Source: Sinomonas notoginsengisoli (GTDB lineage Bacteria > Actinomycetota > Actinomycetes > Actinomycetales > Micrococcaceae). Taken from it: a DNA stretch of 64,000 nucleotides. Location: positions 186,001 to 250,000 of the forward strand of contig NZ_JAIZDP010000002.1 in the NCBI RefSeq assembly GCF_021554725.1, read 5' to 3'. The notes beneath the pieces were generated by a model that saw nothing but the letters and a program-made list of their open reading frames with translations, was not told the origin of the DNA and made no database searches. Below, piece after piece: positions 17,155-26,519 of the stretch. Positions within the stretch are counted from its first letter, which is position 1, and each line of letters starts with the position of its first letter. The position numbers were made by a program, and so were the translations under genes.

Positions 17155-18021
17155 TCAGCGCAGCGCCGGATGCTCGGCCGCCCATGAGGCGAGGAGCTTG
17201 AGCCGCTCCGCCGAGGGCGAGCCGGGCTCCGCAGTGTAGATCAGCAGGACGTGGCCTGGCTCGGCGGTGATTGCGAGCTCCTCGTACGCGAGCGTCACCT
17301 CACCGATCACCGGATGCACGAAGCGCTTGGTCCCCGTCCCGTGGGTGCGCACGTCGTGAGCGGCCCAGAGGCGGCGGAATACCTCGCTCCTCATGGACAG
17401 CTCCCCGACGAGGTCCTGCAGGCCCTTATCGTGGGGGTCGCGGCCAGCCTCGGCGCGCATGACGCCCACGCACATCTGCGCGAAGAGGTCCCAGTCAGGG
17501 TAGAAGTCGCGGGAGGCGGAGTCGAGGAACTGGAACCGCGCGAGGTTCGGGGTGCGCCCGCCATCGCCGATGAGCGGCGAATAGAAGGCGCGGCCGAGGG
17601 CGTTGGTGGCCAGGAGGTCCTGGCGCGCGTTGCGGACAAACGCGATGCCGTCGGTGATCGCGTCCAGCGCCCAATGAAGGCTCGGGCGCGTCGAGGGATT
17701 CGGTGAGGCGCGGCGTCGTGCGCGTCCCGAGGTGGGGATTCCGTCTGCGGCGCGGGCGAGGTCGAGGAGGTGGGCCCGCTCCGTGTCATCGAGCTGCAGC
17801 GCCTGCGAGACCGCCTCGAGGACGGAAGCGGAGGCGCCGGCGATAGAGCCGCGCTCGAGCTTCGCGTAGTACTCGACACTCACACCGGCGAGCGTCGCGA
17901 CCTCGGAGCGACGCAGGCCCGCCACTCGACGGTTGGATCCTGCGGGGACGCCAGCCTGCTCGGGCGAGAGCCTCGCCCGGCGCGACATGAGGAACTCGCG
18001 CACCTCGGCTCGGTTGTCCAT
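17155..18021 (-). CDS. XRE-family regulator with MmyB-like ligand domain
   Basis: A 288-residue regulator. The N-terminal helix-turn-helix (about 10-75) includes LRRSEVATLAGVSVEYYAKL, the usual start of this actinobacterial group. After a short Arg-rich linker comes an MmyB-like ligand-binding domain (about 105-280, with ITDGIAFVRNARQDLLATN and HPVIGEVTLAYEEL). It is divergent from a zinc alcohol dehydrogenase, which such regulators commonly control. The minus-strand TACCCT (18029-18034) lies 8 bases before the ATG. The linker includes a copy of the dispersed repeat read in a different frame from the putA copies. Confidence 0.88.
   Translation of the reverse strand: MDNRAEVREFLMSRRARLSPEQAGVPAGSNRRVAGLRRSEVATLAGVSVEYYAKLERGSIAGASASVLEAVSQALQLDDTERAHLLDLARAADGIPTSGRARRRASPNPSTRPSLHWALDAITDGIAFVRNARQDLLATNALGRAFYSPLIGDGGRTPNLARFQFLDSASRDFYPDWDLFAQMCVGVMRAEAGRDPHDKGLQDLVGELSMRSEVFRRLWAAHDVRTHGTGTKRFVHPVIGEVTLAYEELAITAEPGHVLLIYTAEPGSPSAERLKLLASWAAEHPALR
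17711..17723 (-). repeat. Dispersed 13-bp repeat, copy in XRE regulator linker
   Basis: The same DNA word is read here as Arg-Ala-Arg-Arg-Arg, in a different frame from the putA copies, in the linker between DNA-binding and ligand domains. Confidence 0.6.
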
Positions 18022-18225
18022 GCCCTCGAGGGTACGCGGCGTGCTCCCGCCGGCGCTGCCCACGAGGGGTGCCCTGTCAGTACAGGTTTCAGCAGGGACT
18101 CCCCCGGCCCACTCACAAGGGGTTTGCTGTAGGGATGCCATATGGCGGACCCCGGCCGTGCCGCCGCGCGCCCGAGCAGTCAACTGACGGATCCGCCCCC
18201 GAACCACAACGGAAGGAACACCCAG

Positions 18226-19248
18226 ATGCGTGGAGTGATCATGTACGCGCCCCGAGACGTCCGCGTCGAGGAGCGCCCCGACCCCGTCATCGAACAGCCC
18301 ACCGATGCCATCATCCGAGTGGCCGCCGCCTGCATCTGCGGCTCGGACCTGTGGCCGTACCGCGGCGCCGACACAGTCTCCGCGCCCAGCCCCATGGGGC
18401 ACGAGTACGTCGGCGTCGTGGAGCAGATCGGCGACGAGGTGAAGGACCTCAAGGTGGGCGACTTCGTGGTCGGCTCCTTCTTCGCCTCGGACAACACGTG
18501 CGAGATCTGCCGGGCCGGCTACCAGTCGCACTGCGTGCACCGGGTCGGGATGGGCTCGCTCGGCACGCAGGCGGAGCGCCTTCGAGTCCCGCTCGCCGAC
18601 GGCACGCTCGTGGCCACACCGCGAGCCCCGCGCCCCGAGGAGGTCCCCGGGCTGCTCGCCGCCTCGGACGTCCTGGGCACGGGCTGGTTCGCGGCCGTCG
18701 CCGCGGAGGCCGGCCCGGGAAAGACGGTCGCCGTGGTGGGCGACGGCGCCGTGGGACTCCTCGGGGTCATGGCGGCGAAGCAGCTGGGCGCCGACCGCAT
18801 CATCGCGATGAGCCGCCATCCCGAACGGCAGGAGCTGGCCCGCCGCTTCGGCGCGACCGACATTGTCGAGGAGCGCGGCGACGCCGGCGTGGCGAAGATC
18901 AAGGAGCTCACCGACGGGCTCGGCGCGCACTCGACCATCGAGGCCGTGGGCACGCAGGAGTCCATGATGCAGGCCATCAACGCCACCCGCGCCGGCGGCC
19001 ACGTGGGCTATGTGGGCGTCTCGCATGATGTCGAGCTGCCCGGCCGCGAGCTGTTCTTCTCGGGCGTGCACCTCCACGGCGGCCCAGCCCCCGTGCGCGA
19101 GTACCTGCCCGAGCTGATCCGGCTGATCATGGACGGCGAGATCGATCCAGGGGCGGTCTTCGACCTGACCCTCCCACTCGAGAAGGCGGCCGAGGGCTAC
19201 GAGGCCATGGACGAGCGGCGCGCCACCAAGGTGCTCCTTACCCCCTGA
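18226..19248 (+). CDS. Zinc-dependent alcohol dehydrogenase (MDR family)
   Basis: A 340-residue medium-chain dehydrogenase. The catalytic zinc site is seen in AACICGSDLWPYRG (Cys) and GHEYVGVV (His-Glu). A structural zinc lobe is partly present in NTCEICRAGYQSHC. The NAD(P) fold has VAVVGDGAVGLLGV. The sequence is of the type that oxidises short alcohols or formaldehyde adducts; the substrate is not fixed. The ATG at 18226 has GGAAGGA upstream. The divergent XRE regulator is its likely controller, and a strong repeat-derived hairpin follows the stop. Confidence 0.9.
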   Translation: MRGVIMYAPRDVRVEERPDPVIEQPTDAIIRVAAACICGSDLWPYRGADTVSAPSPMGHEYVGVVEQIGDEVKDLKVGDFVVGSFFASDNTCEICRAGYQSHCVHRVGMGSLGTQAERLRVPLADGTLVATPRAPRPEEVPGLLAASDVLGTGWFAAVAAEAGPGKTVAVVGDGAVGLLGVMAAKQLGADRIIAMSRHPERQELARRFGATDIVEERGDAGVAKIKELTDGLGAHSTIEAVGTQESMMQAINATRAGGHVGYVGVSHDVELPGRELFFSGVHLHGGPAPVREYLPELIRLIMDGEIDPGAVFDLTLPLEKAAEGYEAMDERRATKVLLTP

Positions 19249-19272
19249 GCGGGCCGCGCCGAGCGGGAGGAG

Positions 19273-19308
19273 GCGCACGACGGCGGGTGGGCACCCGCCG
19301 TCGTGCGC
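19273..19308. repeat. Paired dispersed repeat forming a 17-bp hairpin
   Basis: Two inverted copies of the 13-bp word extend into perfect 17-bp arms (19273-19289 and 19292-19308) around GG. It sits between the converging dehydrogenase and MerR genes and should act as a terminator for both. Confidence 0.7.
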
Positions 19309-19327
19309 TCGCCTCCTCGCTGGGCTG

Positions 19328-20083
19328 CTACAGCTCCCGGTCTGCGTAGGCGTGAAGGGAGTCGCGGACAAACGCCGCCCCCTCGGTGCCGCCGTAGTTC
19401 TTCGCGAAGCGCTCGTCGGCGACGCACATGTCGGCCAGGCCCAGCACGTACTCCTTGGCGGGACCCTCCGGATATCCGGGGGTGCCCGGGATGCTGGCGA
19501 GCCACTGCACGTGGCGGCCCGCGAGGGCCTGGGCGGCGGCGCCGTCATGCGGCTCGCCGGACGCGAAGGCCGCCTGCCAGTCGGCACTGAGCTGCGCGAC
19601 CCGGGCCTGCCACTCCTTCTGCCCCTCCGCGCCGAGGCCGCGCCACCAAGCGTCGCTGTCTGCGTAGGCCTTCGTGCCCCAGCGCTGTTCGACCTCGTCC
19701 TTGTACTGGGTGTGGTCGAATCCGTCGAACATGTCCGTGGCCATGAGTGGCCCTCCCGTCTCCAATGCCTTGATCGTCTGCCTCACGGCCCGCTCCTGGC
19801 GGTCGAGCCGCTCCCGCTCGGCGCCCAGCCATTCGAGGTGGCGGCGCAGCGCGAGGATGGGGTCGCCGTCGTGCGCGAGCACCTCGGCGATGTCGTCCAG
19901 CCCGAGGCCGAGCTGGCGCAGCAGGAGGATCCGCTGGAGCCTCACGAGCGCGTCACGGTCGTAGTAGCGGTAGCCGTTGTGGCCCGTGCGGGTCGGCTCG
20001 AGCAGGCCGATGCTGCCGTAATGGCGCAGCGTCCGGCTCGTGGTTCCAGCCAGCTTCGCGATCTGCTGGATGCTGAAGTCCAT
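19328..20083 (-). CDS. MerR-family regulator with TipAS antibiotic-binding domain
   Basis: A 251-residue TipA-like activator. The MerR DNA-binding domain (1-70) contains IQQIAKLAGTTSRTLRHYG, then a coiled-coil dimer helix (about 75-110). The C-terminal TipAS-type domain (about 125-250) has FDGFDHTQYKDEVEQRWG and FAKNYGGTEGAAFVRDSL, the all-alpha fold that binds thiopeptides, albicidin or other drugs. The ATG at 20083 has GGAGGAAA upstream. Its promoter contains a dyad suited to MerR self-control. No resistance gene is adjacent other than the transporter across the gap. Confidence 0.9.
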   Translation of the reverse strand: MDFSIQQIAKLAGTTSRTLRHYGSIGLLEPTRTGHNGYRYYDRDALVRLQRILLLRQLGLGLDDIAEVLAHDGDPILALRRHLEWLGAERERLDRQERAVRQTIKALETGGPLMATDMFDGFDHTQYKDEVEQRWGTKAYADSDAWWRGLGAEGQKEWQARVAQLSADWQAAFASGEPHDGAAAQALAGRHVQWLASIPGTPGYPEGPAKEYVLGLADMCVADERFAKNYGGTEGAAFVRDSLHAYADREL

Positions 20084-20107
20084 GCTTTCCTCCTTCGTGG
20101 CTTCCAC

Positions 20108-20136
20108 GGTATGGGTTGACGCAACGTCAACGTCAA
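20108..20136 (-). promoter_or_regulatory. MerR-type autoregulated promoter
   Basis: On the minus strand TTGACG (20131-20136) and CATACC (20108-20113) are spaced by 17 bases. The dyad GTTGACGCAACGTCAAC (20115-20131) with perfect 7-bp arms lies between them, the geometry expected for a MerR protein that remodels the promoter. Confidence 0.5.
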
Positions 20137-20319
20137 GGGAGGCGAATTCATGGCATCTCTGTGTATTTCTGCAGACTGCCTCTGCACGAATTTCCGTTGT
20201 TGCCCGCTGGGGCCGCTGGAATACTCCAGAACGACCGATGTGGCTCACATCACTGTGGCAGGCACCGGCCCCTTGCCGTCGAGACGACGGCCGAGCAATG
20301 ACGTGAAGGGACATCCACG

Positions 20320-21705
20320 ATGAACGTGAGCAGCCAAGGCCGAGCGGACCGGGGGACCTCCGGACTGCGCAAAGTGGTGGCGGCCTCGATGGCGGGGACC
20401 GTTGTCGAATGGTACGAATTCTTCCTCTACGCCACGGCGGCGAGCCTGGTCTTCGGGAAGATGTTCTTCCCGAACGCGCACACCGAGCTCGACGGCATCA
20501 TGGACGCCTTCATGACCTACGCCGTGGGCTTCGTCGCCAGGCCGCTGGGCGGGATCGTCTTCGGGCACTTCGGCGACAAGTTCGGTCGCAAGAACCTCCT
20601 GCAGCTGAGCATCATCCTGGTCGGCGCCTCGACGTTCCTCATGGGCTGCCTCCCCGGCTTCGCCCAGGCTGGCTATTGGGCGCCCGCAATGCTCGTGGGC
20701 CTGCGGTTCATCCAGGGCTTCGCAGTCGGCGGCGAATGGGGCGGCGCGGTACTCCTCGTCGCCGAGCACTCACCCAACAAGTCCCGCGGATTCTGGGCCT
20801 CCTGGCCGCAGTCTGCCGTCCCCATGGGCAACCTCCTGGCAACCGGTGTGCTCCTACTGCTCTCCTCGACCCTGAGCCAGGAGGCCTTCCTCGGCTGGGG
20901 CTGGCGGATTGGGTTCTGGCTCTCCGCGGTCATCGTGGTGATCGGCTACTACATCCGCACGAAGGTCAGCGACGCGCCGATCTTCGTCGAGGCCCGCGAG
21001 GCCGCCGAATCGAACGCCCACGCAGGCTACGGCGTGGTCGAGGTCTTCAAGCGGTACCCGCGCGGCGTCTTCACCGCCATGGGCCTGCGGTTCGCGGAGA
21101 ACATCATCTACTACCTCGTCGTGACGTTCTCGATCACGTACCTGAAGGTGGTCGTCCACGCGGACACAGCCAGGATCCTCCTGCTGCTGCTCATCGCGCA
21201 CGCCATCCACTTCTTCATCGTGCCGCTCGTCGGGAAGCTCTCGGATTCCATCGGCCGCCGGCCCACGTACTTCCTCGGGGCCCTCGCGGGCGCCTCGTGG
21301 GGCTTCTTCGCCTTCCCCATGATGGACTCGAAGAATGACCTGCTGATCCTCACCTCCGTCATCCTCGGCCTCGGGTGCCACGCCCTCATGTATGCGAGCC
21401 AGCCGGCAATCATGGCGGAGATGTTCCCGACGCGGATGCGGTACTCGGGTGTCTCGCTCGGCTATCAGGTGACCTCGATCGTGGCCGGCTCCCTGGCGCC
21501 GATCATCGCCACGGCGCTCCTGGACGCGTACAAGTCCTCGGTGCCGGTCGCCTTGTACCTCCTCGGCGCCTGCGCCGTCACGGCAATTGCCGTGTTCTTC
21601 CTCAGGGAGACCAAGGGCATCGACCTGAAGGCGATTGACGACGCCGACGCCGCTCCCCTCGCGCGGGCGGCCTCCACCGGCCAGGACACTGCCCCGGTCC
21701 GCTGA
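20320..21705 (+). CDS. MHS-family major facilitator transporter
   Basis: A 461-residue inner-membrane symporter with 12 predicted helices. The MHS (metabolite:proton symporter) signature is clear: VVEWYEFFLYATAASLVFG in helix 1, RPLGGIVFGHFGDKFGRKN in the loop 2-3, and GFAVGGEWGGAVLL in helix 4. The group includes KgtP, ShiA and proline/betaine carriers, so it imports a carboxylate or zwitterion. It lies next to the catabolic operon 22827-27358 and may feed it. An AAGGGA site precedes the ATG. Confidence 0.9.
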   Translation: MNVSSQGRADRGTSGLRKVVAASMAGTVVEWYEFFLYATAASLVFGKMFFPNAHTELDGIMDAFMTYAVGFVARPLGGIVFGHFGDKFGRKNLLQLSIILVGASTFLMGCLPGFAQAGYWAPAMLVGLRFIQGFAVGGEWGGAVLLVAEHSPNKSRGFWASWPQSAVPMGNLLATGVLLLLSSTLSQEAFLGWGWRIGFWLSAVIVVIGYYIRTKVSDAPIFVEAREAAESNAHAGYGVVEVFKRYPRGVFTAMGLRFAENIIYYLVVTFSITYLKVVVHADTARILLLLLIAHAIHFFIVPLVGKLSDSIGRRPTYFLGALAGASWGFFAFPMMDSKNDLLILTSVILGLGCHALMYASQPAIMAEMFPTRMRYSGVSLGYQVTSIVAGSLAPIIATALLDAYKSSVPVALYLLGACAVTAIAVFFLRETKGIDLKAIDDADAAPLARAASTGQDTAPVR

Positions 21706-21717
21706 AGCACCCCACAC

Positions 21718-21751
21718 GGCGGCGGCCTCCCGGCGGGAGGCGGCCGCCGCC
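21718..21751. terminator. GC-rich hairpin between converging genes
   Basis: A 7-bp core (21725-21731 with 21735-21741, 3-base loop) is extended by a GGCGGC/GCCGCC outer stem with bulges. It should terminate the transporter and the facing LysR gene. Confidence 0.5.
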
Positions 21752-21788
21752 GTCGGCGGACGGGAACACGCCAAGAGGCGTGCAAGGC

Positions 21789-22694
21789 TCAGGGGAGGAG
21801 TTCGCCCTGTCGGCGCTCGACCTCGCCGCGGAGGGCTCCGAGGACAGCCTGCACGCGCGCCGAGCGGAGGGCCTCTGGGCGGGCGGCGACCCAGAACCCG
21901 ACCACCTGGTCCACCTCGTCGGAGAGCACCTGCACAAACCCCTCCTGCCCGTGAACCATGAAGGCGGGGAGCTTCCCGATCCCAGCATTGTTCCGGACGG
22001 CCTCGAGCTGCGCGAAGACGCTCGTGGCCTGGAACGCGGCCGGCTCGTCCGATTGGGTCGTGACCCGAAGACCGAGCTCGGCGATTTGGAGCGCCGACTC
22101 GACGTAGGACACGATCGAGTGGCCCCTGAGGTCCTCCAGTCTCTGGGGTGCCGCGTGCCGCTGAAGGTAGCGTGGGCTCGCGTACAGGCGAAGCGCGTAG
22201 TCGCACAGGTGGATGGCCTCCGACCGGCCGCGTTCGACGGCGCCGGCCACGACCTCGAGGTCCACGCCGGACCGGTTCTGGCTGGCACGGCGCGTGGCGC
22301 TGAGCAGCTCGATGCGTAGCAACGGGTTCCGCCGCTGCAGGTCCGCGAGCGCGGGCGCGGCGAAGTAGGCTCCGAACGCGTCCGACGACGCGATGCGCAC
22401 GAGCCCCGAAAACCCCTGCTGGCCCTGCTCCGTGCGTGTGGCCAGGACGGCGAGGTCCTTCTCGATCCCCTCCGCCGCCGCGACGGCGGCGCGCCCAAGC
22501 TCCGTGAGCTCCCAGCCGTGCGGCGTACGCTCCAGTGTGCGCCCGCCGAGGCTCTTGTCGAGGGCGAGGATCCTGCGGGAGACGGTCGTGTGCGTGGTCC
22601 CGAGCGCCTCTGCGACCGCCGTGAACCTGCCCAGGCGGGCCACGGTGAGCAAGATCAGGAGGTCGTCCGGGCTCGGGAGCCTCTTGGTATCCAT
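21789..22694 (-). CDS. LysR-family regulator
   Basis: A 301-residue LysR protein. The winged helix (about 8-66) has FTAVAEALGTTHTTVSRRI, and the effector domain starts near SGLVRIASSDAFGAYFA. It is divergent from the four-gene operon starting at 22827, which it probably controls. The ATG at 22694 has AAGGG upstream. Two dyads lie in the divergent gap. Confidence 0.9.
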   Translation of the reverse strand: MDTKRLPSPDDLLILLTVARLGRFTAVAEALGTTHTTVSRRILALDKSLGGRTLERTPHGWELTELGRAAVAAAEGIEKDLAVLATRTEQGQQGFSGLVRIASSDAFGAYFAAPALADLQRRNPLLRIELLSATRRASQNRSGVDLEVVAGAVERGRSEAIHLCDYALRLYASPRYLQRHAAPQRLEDLRGHSIVSYVESALQIAELGLRVTTQSDEPAAFQATSVFAQLEAVRNNAGIGKLPAFMVHGQEGFVQVLSDEVDQVVGFWVAARPEALRSARVQAVLGALRGEVERRQGELLP

Positions 22695-22705
22695 CGCATC
22701 CCTTC

Positions 22706-22762
22706 GTGCATTCGTGCACATGTTATCTGCCAATTCTGTTCTTGTTTGCACTTTAGCAAGTG
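22706..22762. promoter_or_regulatory. Two dyads in the LysR-operon gap
   Basis: GTGCA-TTCG-TGCAC (22706-22719) and CACTT-TAGC-AAGTG (22749-22762) are both perfect 5-bp inverted repeats with 4-base spacers, with centres 43 bases apart. They are candidate LysR sites for the divergent promoters. Confidence 0.45.
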
Positions 22763-22826
22763 TGTGATCGTGGTCATACCCGGTCGTTGAGCGCCGGGGA
22801 AACAGCGAGAGCAAAGGGCTTGTGAC

Positions 22827-23747
22827 ATGGCTGTCATCGCATGGATCGGACTGGGCCACATGGGTGGCCCCATGACGGCGAACCTCGTCAAGGCCGGGCA
22901 CATCGTCCGCGGCTACGACCTCAGCAGCGAGGCGCTCGCCGCGGCGGAGGCGAACGGGGTCCGGCCGGCCGCGAGCATCGCCGAGGCCGTCTCGGGCGCC
23001 GACGCCGTCTTCACCATGCTCCCAAAGGGCCAGCACGTTCGCTCGGTCTACCTGGGCGAGGGAGGAATCCTCGAATCGGCCTCGACCGGCACCCTCCTGA
23101 TCGACTCCTCCACCATTGACATCGAGTCCGCCGGTACCGTGCACGAGGCGGCCGCAGCGGCTGGCTTCCGGTTCGTCGACGCGCCGGTATCCGGCGGCAT
23201 GAGTGGGGCCGCCGCCGGCACCCTCGCGTTCATGGTCGGCGGCGCCCCCGACGCAGTGGCGGACGCGTCGGTCCTGATCGAGCCGATGAGCGGGAACATC
23301 ATCGCCACGGGCGGCCCCACCACGGGCCAGGCAGCGAAGATCTGCAACAACCTCATCCTGTTCAACAACCTCGCGTCGACGTGCGAGGGAGCGGTCCTCG
23401 CCGACCGCCTCGGGCTCGACAAGGAGGTCTTCTGGAACGTCGCCTCGGTCTCCTCGGGCGACAGCTGGGCCCTCAGGACCTGGTACCCGCTGGCCGGCGT
23501 CGTGCCGACAGCCGCGTCCAACCGCGACTTCTCGCCCACTTTCACCACCGAGCTCGCGAATAAGGACATCGGCCTGGCCCTCGACGCTGCCCGTGCCACG
23601 GGCACCCCGCTGGTGCTCGCCGAGCAGGTGCAGGCCCAGTTCGAGCGGCTCATCGAGCTCGGCCTCGGCGGGCTGGACTGCTCGAAGATCGTCGCCTTCG
23701 TTGACGGCTCGCTTGCGGACGACGCCGCCCGCGCGGCCGCCGTCTAA
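22827..23747 (+). CDS. 3-hydroxyisobutyrate-dehydrogenase-like NAD(P) oxidoreductase
   Basis: A 306-residue beta-hydroxyacid dehydrogenase. The Rossmann motif is WIGLGHMGGPMTANL, the substrate motif is DAPVSGGMSGAAAGTL, and the catalytic lysine is in GQAAKICNNLILFNN. The family oxidises 3-hydroxyisobutyrate, tartronate semialdehyde (reverse), 6-phosphogluconate-like acids and others. It is the first gene of a four-gene operon with an aldehyde dehydrogenase and two CoA enzymes. A valine-type branched acid route is possible, but the operon lacks the usual acyl-CoA dehydrogenase. Confidence 0.9.
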   Translation: MAVIAWIGLGHMGGPMTANLVKAGHIVRGYDLSSEALAAAEANGVRPAASIAEAVSGADAVFTMLPKGQHVRSVYLGEGGILESASTGTLLIDSSTIDIESAGTVHEAAAAAGFRFVDAPVSGGMSGAAAGTLAFMVGGAPDAVADASVLIEPMSGNIIATGGPTTGQAAKICNNLILFNNLASTCEGAVLADRLGLDKEVFWNVASVSSGDSWALRTWYPLAGVVPTAASNRDFSPTFTTELANKDIGLALDAARATGTPLVLAEQVQAQFERLIELGLGGLDCSKIVAFVDGSLADDAARAAAV

Positions 23748-23778
23748 TCCCCACCACACGCCGGAGAGGCACACCGAG

Positions 23779-25290
23779 ATGACACCCCAGACCCCCACCC
23801 CTGTGCGCGTCGACATGGACCGACTGCAATGGATCGACGGCGCCGAGACCGCCGCTGCCGAGGGCGAATGGCGCGACGTCCACACTCCCGCGCGGCGGGG
23901 CGAGGTCATCGCCCGCGTCCCGGCGAGCGGGCCCGCCGATGTCGAACGTGCCGTCGCCGCGGCCCGCGCCGCCTTCCCCGCCTGGCGGGCGCAGCACTTC
24001 ACCGCCCGCAGCCGCGCGCTGCTGGCCATCGCGGACGAGATCGAGGAGCGCGCGGAGGAATTCGCCCTGCTCACCGCCCTGGACACGGGAAACGCCCTCC
24101 GCACGCAGGCACGCCCGGAGGTCACAACGCTCATCTCCCTCTTCAGGTACTTCGCTGGGGTGGCCGGGGAAGTGAAGGGGACGACCCTCCCCGCTGGAGA
24201 CGGGCAGCTCCAGTACACGCGGCTCGAGCCGCTCGGCGTCGTGGCCTGCATTCTGCCGTGGAACTCGCCGCTGATGATCGCGGGGTTCAAGGTGCCAGCG
24301 GCGCTCGCGGCCGGGAATACCGTGATCATGAAGGCAGCAGACGATGCGCCCCTGACTATCCTGGCGCTCGCGGAGGTCTGCAACCGGCACGTGCCGCGCG
24401 GCGTCGTGAACGCGCTGACCGGGCGCGGTTCGGTGATCGGCGATGCACTCGCCAGGCACCCGGGGGTGGACAAGGTCTCCTTCACCGGGTCGACCGAGGT
24501 GGGCCGCGGCGTCGGCGCCCAAGCGGGAGGCAGGCTCGCGCACATGTCCCTCGAGCTGGGCGGGAAGAACCCATCCATCGTCTTCCCGGACGCCTGGCAC
24601 GCGGACCCCGAGGGCCTGCTCGACGGGCTCCTCAGCGCCTCGCGCTTCACCCGGCAGGGCCAGAGCTGCACCGCCGGGTCCCGGCTGTTCCTTCACCAGG
24701 ACATCCACGACGAGGTCCTCGGCGCGCTGACCGCGCGGCTGGAGTCACTCGTGGTCGGCGACCCGCTCGACGAGGCGACGGACATGGGCGCGGTGATCAA
24801 CGCCAAGCAGCACGGCCAGATCACCTCCTTCCTCGAGGAGGGCAACGCGACTCCCGGCATGGAGGCCGTCCTCGGCGGCTCCGCCCCCACCGCCCCTGCC
24901 CTCCTCGAAGGGTTCTACCACCTGCCCACCGTCTTCTCGGGAGCGCGGAACGACTTCCGGCTCGCGCAGGAGGAGATTTTCGGGCCCGTCCTCGTTGCCA
25001 TCCCATGGAGGGACACCGATGAGGTGATCCGCATGGCCAATGACACGCACTTCGGCCTCGCCGCGTACGTGTGGAGCCACGACCTCGACGCCGCACTGTC
25101 CACCGCGCACCGCGTCGAGGCCGGCTGGGTTCAGGTGAACCAGGGCGGCGGCCAGATCGTGGGCCAGTCCTACGGCGGGTACAAGCAGAGCGGCATCGGC
25201 CGTGAAGTCTCGCTGGAGGGGATGCTCGCGGGCTTCACCCAGACCAAGCAGGTCAACGTCCGCCTCGGCAGCATGGGAGGCATCCGATGA
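23779..25290 (+). CDS. Aldehyde dehydrogenase
   Basis: A 503-residue NAD(P)-dependent aldehyde dehydrogenase. The catalytic glutamate is in MSLELGGKNP and the nucleophile in TRQGQSCTAGSRLF. The oxyanion Asn is in ILPWNSPL. The ATG at 23779 follows the previous gene by 31 bases and carries GGAGAGG upstream; the codons further upstream do not look like this family. It could oxidise the semialdehyde made by the preceding dehydrogenase. It overlaps the next gene by ATGA. Confidence 0.9.
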   Translation: MTPQTPTPVRVDMDRLQWIDGAETAAAEGEWRDVHTPARRGEVIARVPASGPADVERAVAAARAAFPAWRAQHFTARSRALLAIADEIEERAEEFALLTALDTGNALRTQARPEVTTLISLFRYFAGVAGEVKGTTLPAGDGQLQYTRLEPLGVVACILPWNSPLMIAGFKVPAALAAGNTVIMKAADDAPLTILALAEVCNRHVPRGVVNALTGRGSVIGDALARHPGVDKVSFTGSTEVGRGVGAQAGGRLAHMSLELGGKNPSIVFPDAWHADPEGLLDGLLSASRFTRQGQSCTAGSRLFLHQDIHDEVLGALTARLESLVVGDPLDEATDMGAVINAKQHGQITSFLEEGNATPGMEAVLGGSAPTAPALLEGFYHLPTVFSGARNDFRLAQEEIFGPVLVAIPWRDTDEVIRMANDTHFGLAAYVWSHDLDAALSTAHRVEAGWVQVNQGGGQIVGQSYGGYKQSGIGREVSLEGMLAGFTQTKQVNVRLGSMGGIR

Positions 25291-26519
25291 GCGCCGCCCC
25301 CGAGAGGGCACTTCCCCTCAGCGACATCCGCATCGTCGACCTGAGCCGGGCGCTCGCCGGACCATATGCCACGGCACTGCTCGCGGACCTCGGAGCGGAG
25401 ATCATCAAGGTCGAGGGAATCTCGGGAGGCGACTCGTCCCGGGCCTGGCCCCCGTTCGACGGAGAGCACAGCCTCTACTTCGACTCGACCAACCGTGGGA
25501 AGTCATCGATCGCCGTCGACTTCTACTCGCCCGAGGGCCGCGACCTACTGTGGAAGCTCGCGATGAGCGCCGACGCGCTCGTGGAGAACTTCCGGCCCGG
25601 CGTGATGGCCAAGATGGGCCTTGACCCGGACGCCCTGCGCGAGGCGAACCCGGGGCTCGTGATCGCCTCAGTCACCGGCTTCGGCGCCACCGGGCCCCTC
25701 GCCAACGCCGCAGGGTTGGACCAGGTGGCGCAGGGCATGAGCGGACTCATGTCCGTCACCGGCGCGGACCCCGATCACGTGTTCCGGGTCGGCGTTCCCA
25801 TCATCGACATGGTCTCCGGGATCTACACCGCGCTCGGAGTGGCGGCGGCCCTCGCGGGCCGGTCCCGTACGGGCGCCGGCGCGGAGGTGTCGACCTCGCT
25901 GCTCGAGGCCGGGCTCTCGCTGGCGACATTCCAAGGGCAGCGGTTCCTCAGCACCGGGGAGGTGCCGGTTCCGCAGGGCAACAGCCACCCCGTCCTGTCC
26001 CCCTACGGCGTCTTCCGCACCGCGGACATTCCGGTGATCATCGCCGTCGGCAATGAGAAGCAGTGGCGCCAGCTCTGCGCACTCCTCGGCGACCCCGGGC
26101 TGGCAGACCACCCGGACTACGCGGACGGCAGCCTCCGCAGGGCCAATCGCGACGCACTCACGGCCGCGCTCGAGTCGCGCCTGAAGACCCAGGCCGGGGA
26201 GCACTGGCTGACAGCCCTGCGGTCCGCGGCCATCCCCGCCGGCCCGATCTTCACCTACGAACAGGCATTCGACGACGCCCAGGTGCGCTCGCTCGGGATG
26301 GTCACCACCGTTCAGCGCAGCGATGGGACCGACCTGCCGCTCCTGCGCGGCCCGCTCTCGGTGGACAGGCAGCGGCCGGCGATCCGCAAGGCGCCTCCCG
26401 CCCTGGGCGAGGATACCCAGGACGTCCTCGTGGGGCTCGGGCTCGGCGAAGAGGCCATCGCTGCACTCGTCGAGGCCGGTGCGGTCGCCGTGCCAGTGCG
26501 CGTCGGGGCGAGCGCATGA
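25287..26519 (+). CDS. Family III CoA transferase (CaiB/BaiF)
   Basis: A 410-residue CaiB/BaiF-type CoA transferase. It starts with IRIVDLSRALAGPYATALLADLGAEIIKVE, which includes the CoA-binding region, and the likely catalytic aspartate is in PIIDMVSGIYTALG near residue 172. It activates an organic acid by moving CoA from a donor such as succinyl-CoA. It overlaps both neighbours by four bases, so the operon is translationally coupled. Its product is probably the substrate of the hydratase encoded next. Confidence 0.92.
   Translation: MSAAPERALPLSDIRIVDLSRALAGPYATALLADLGAEIIKVEGISGGDSSRAWPPFDGEHSLYFDSTNRGKSSIAVDFYSPEGRDLLWKLAMSADALVENFRPGVMAKMGLDPDALREANPGLVIASVTGFGATGPLANAAGLDQVAQGMSGLMSVTGADPDHVFRVGVPIIDMVSGIYTALGVAAALAGRSRTGAGAEVSTSLLEAGLSLATFQGQRFLSTGEVPVPQGNSHPVLSPYGVFRTADIPVIIAVGNEKQWRQLCALLGDPGLADHPDYADGSLRRANRDALTAALESRLKTQAGEHWLTALRSAAIPAGPIFTYEQAFDDAQVRSLGMVTTVQRSDGTDLPLLRGPLSVDRQRPAIRKAPPALGEDTQDVLVGLGLGEEAIAALVEAGAVAVPVRVGASA

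Noticed and set aside
18022-19587. Extension of the XRE regulator frame through the dehydrogenase gene
   Set aside because: Antisense to a clear zinc alcohol dehydrogenase; the HTH domain begins at 18021.
22695-24671. Extension of the 21789 LysR frame upstream to give a 960-residue protein
   Set aside because: The extra part is antisense to the dehydrogenase genes and lacks domain signatures; the winged helix begins properly at the ATG at 22694.
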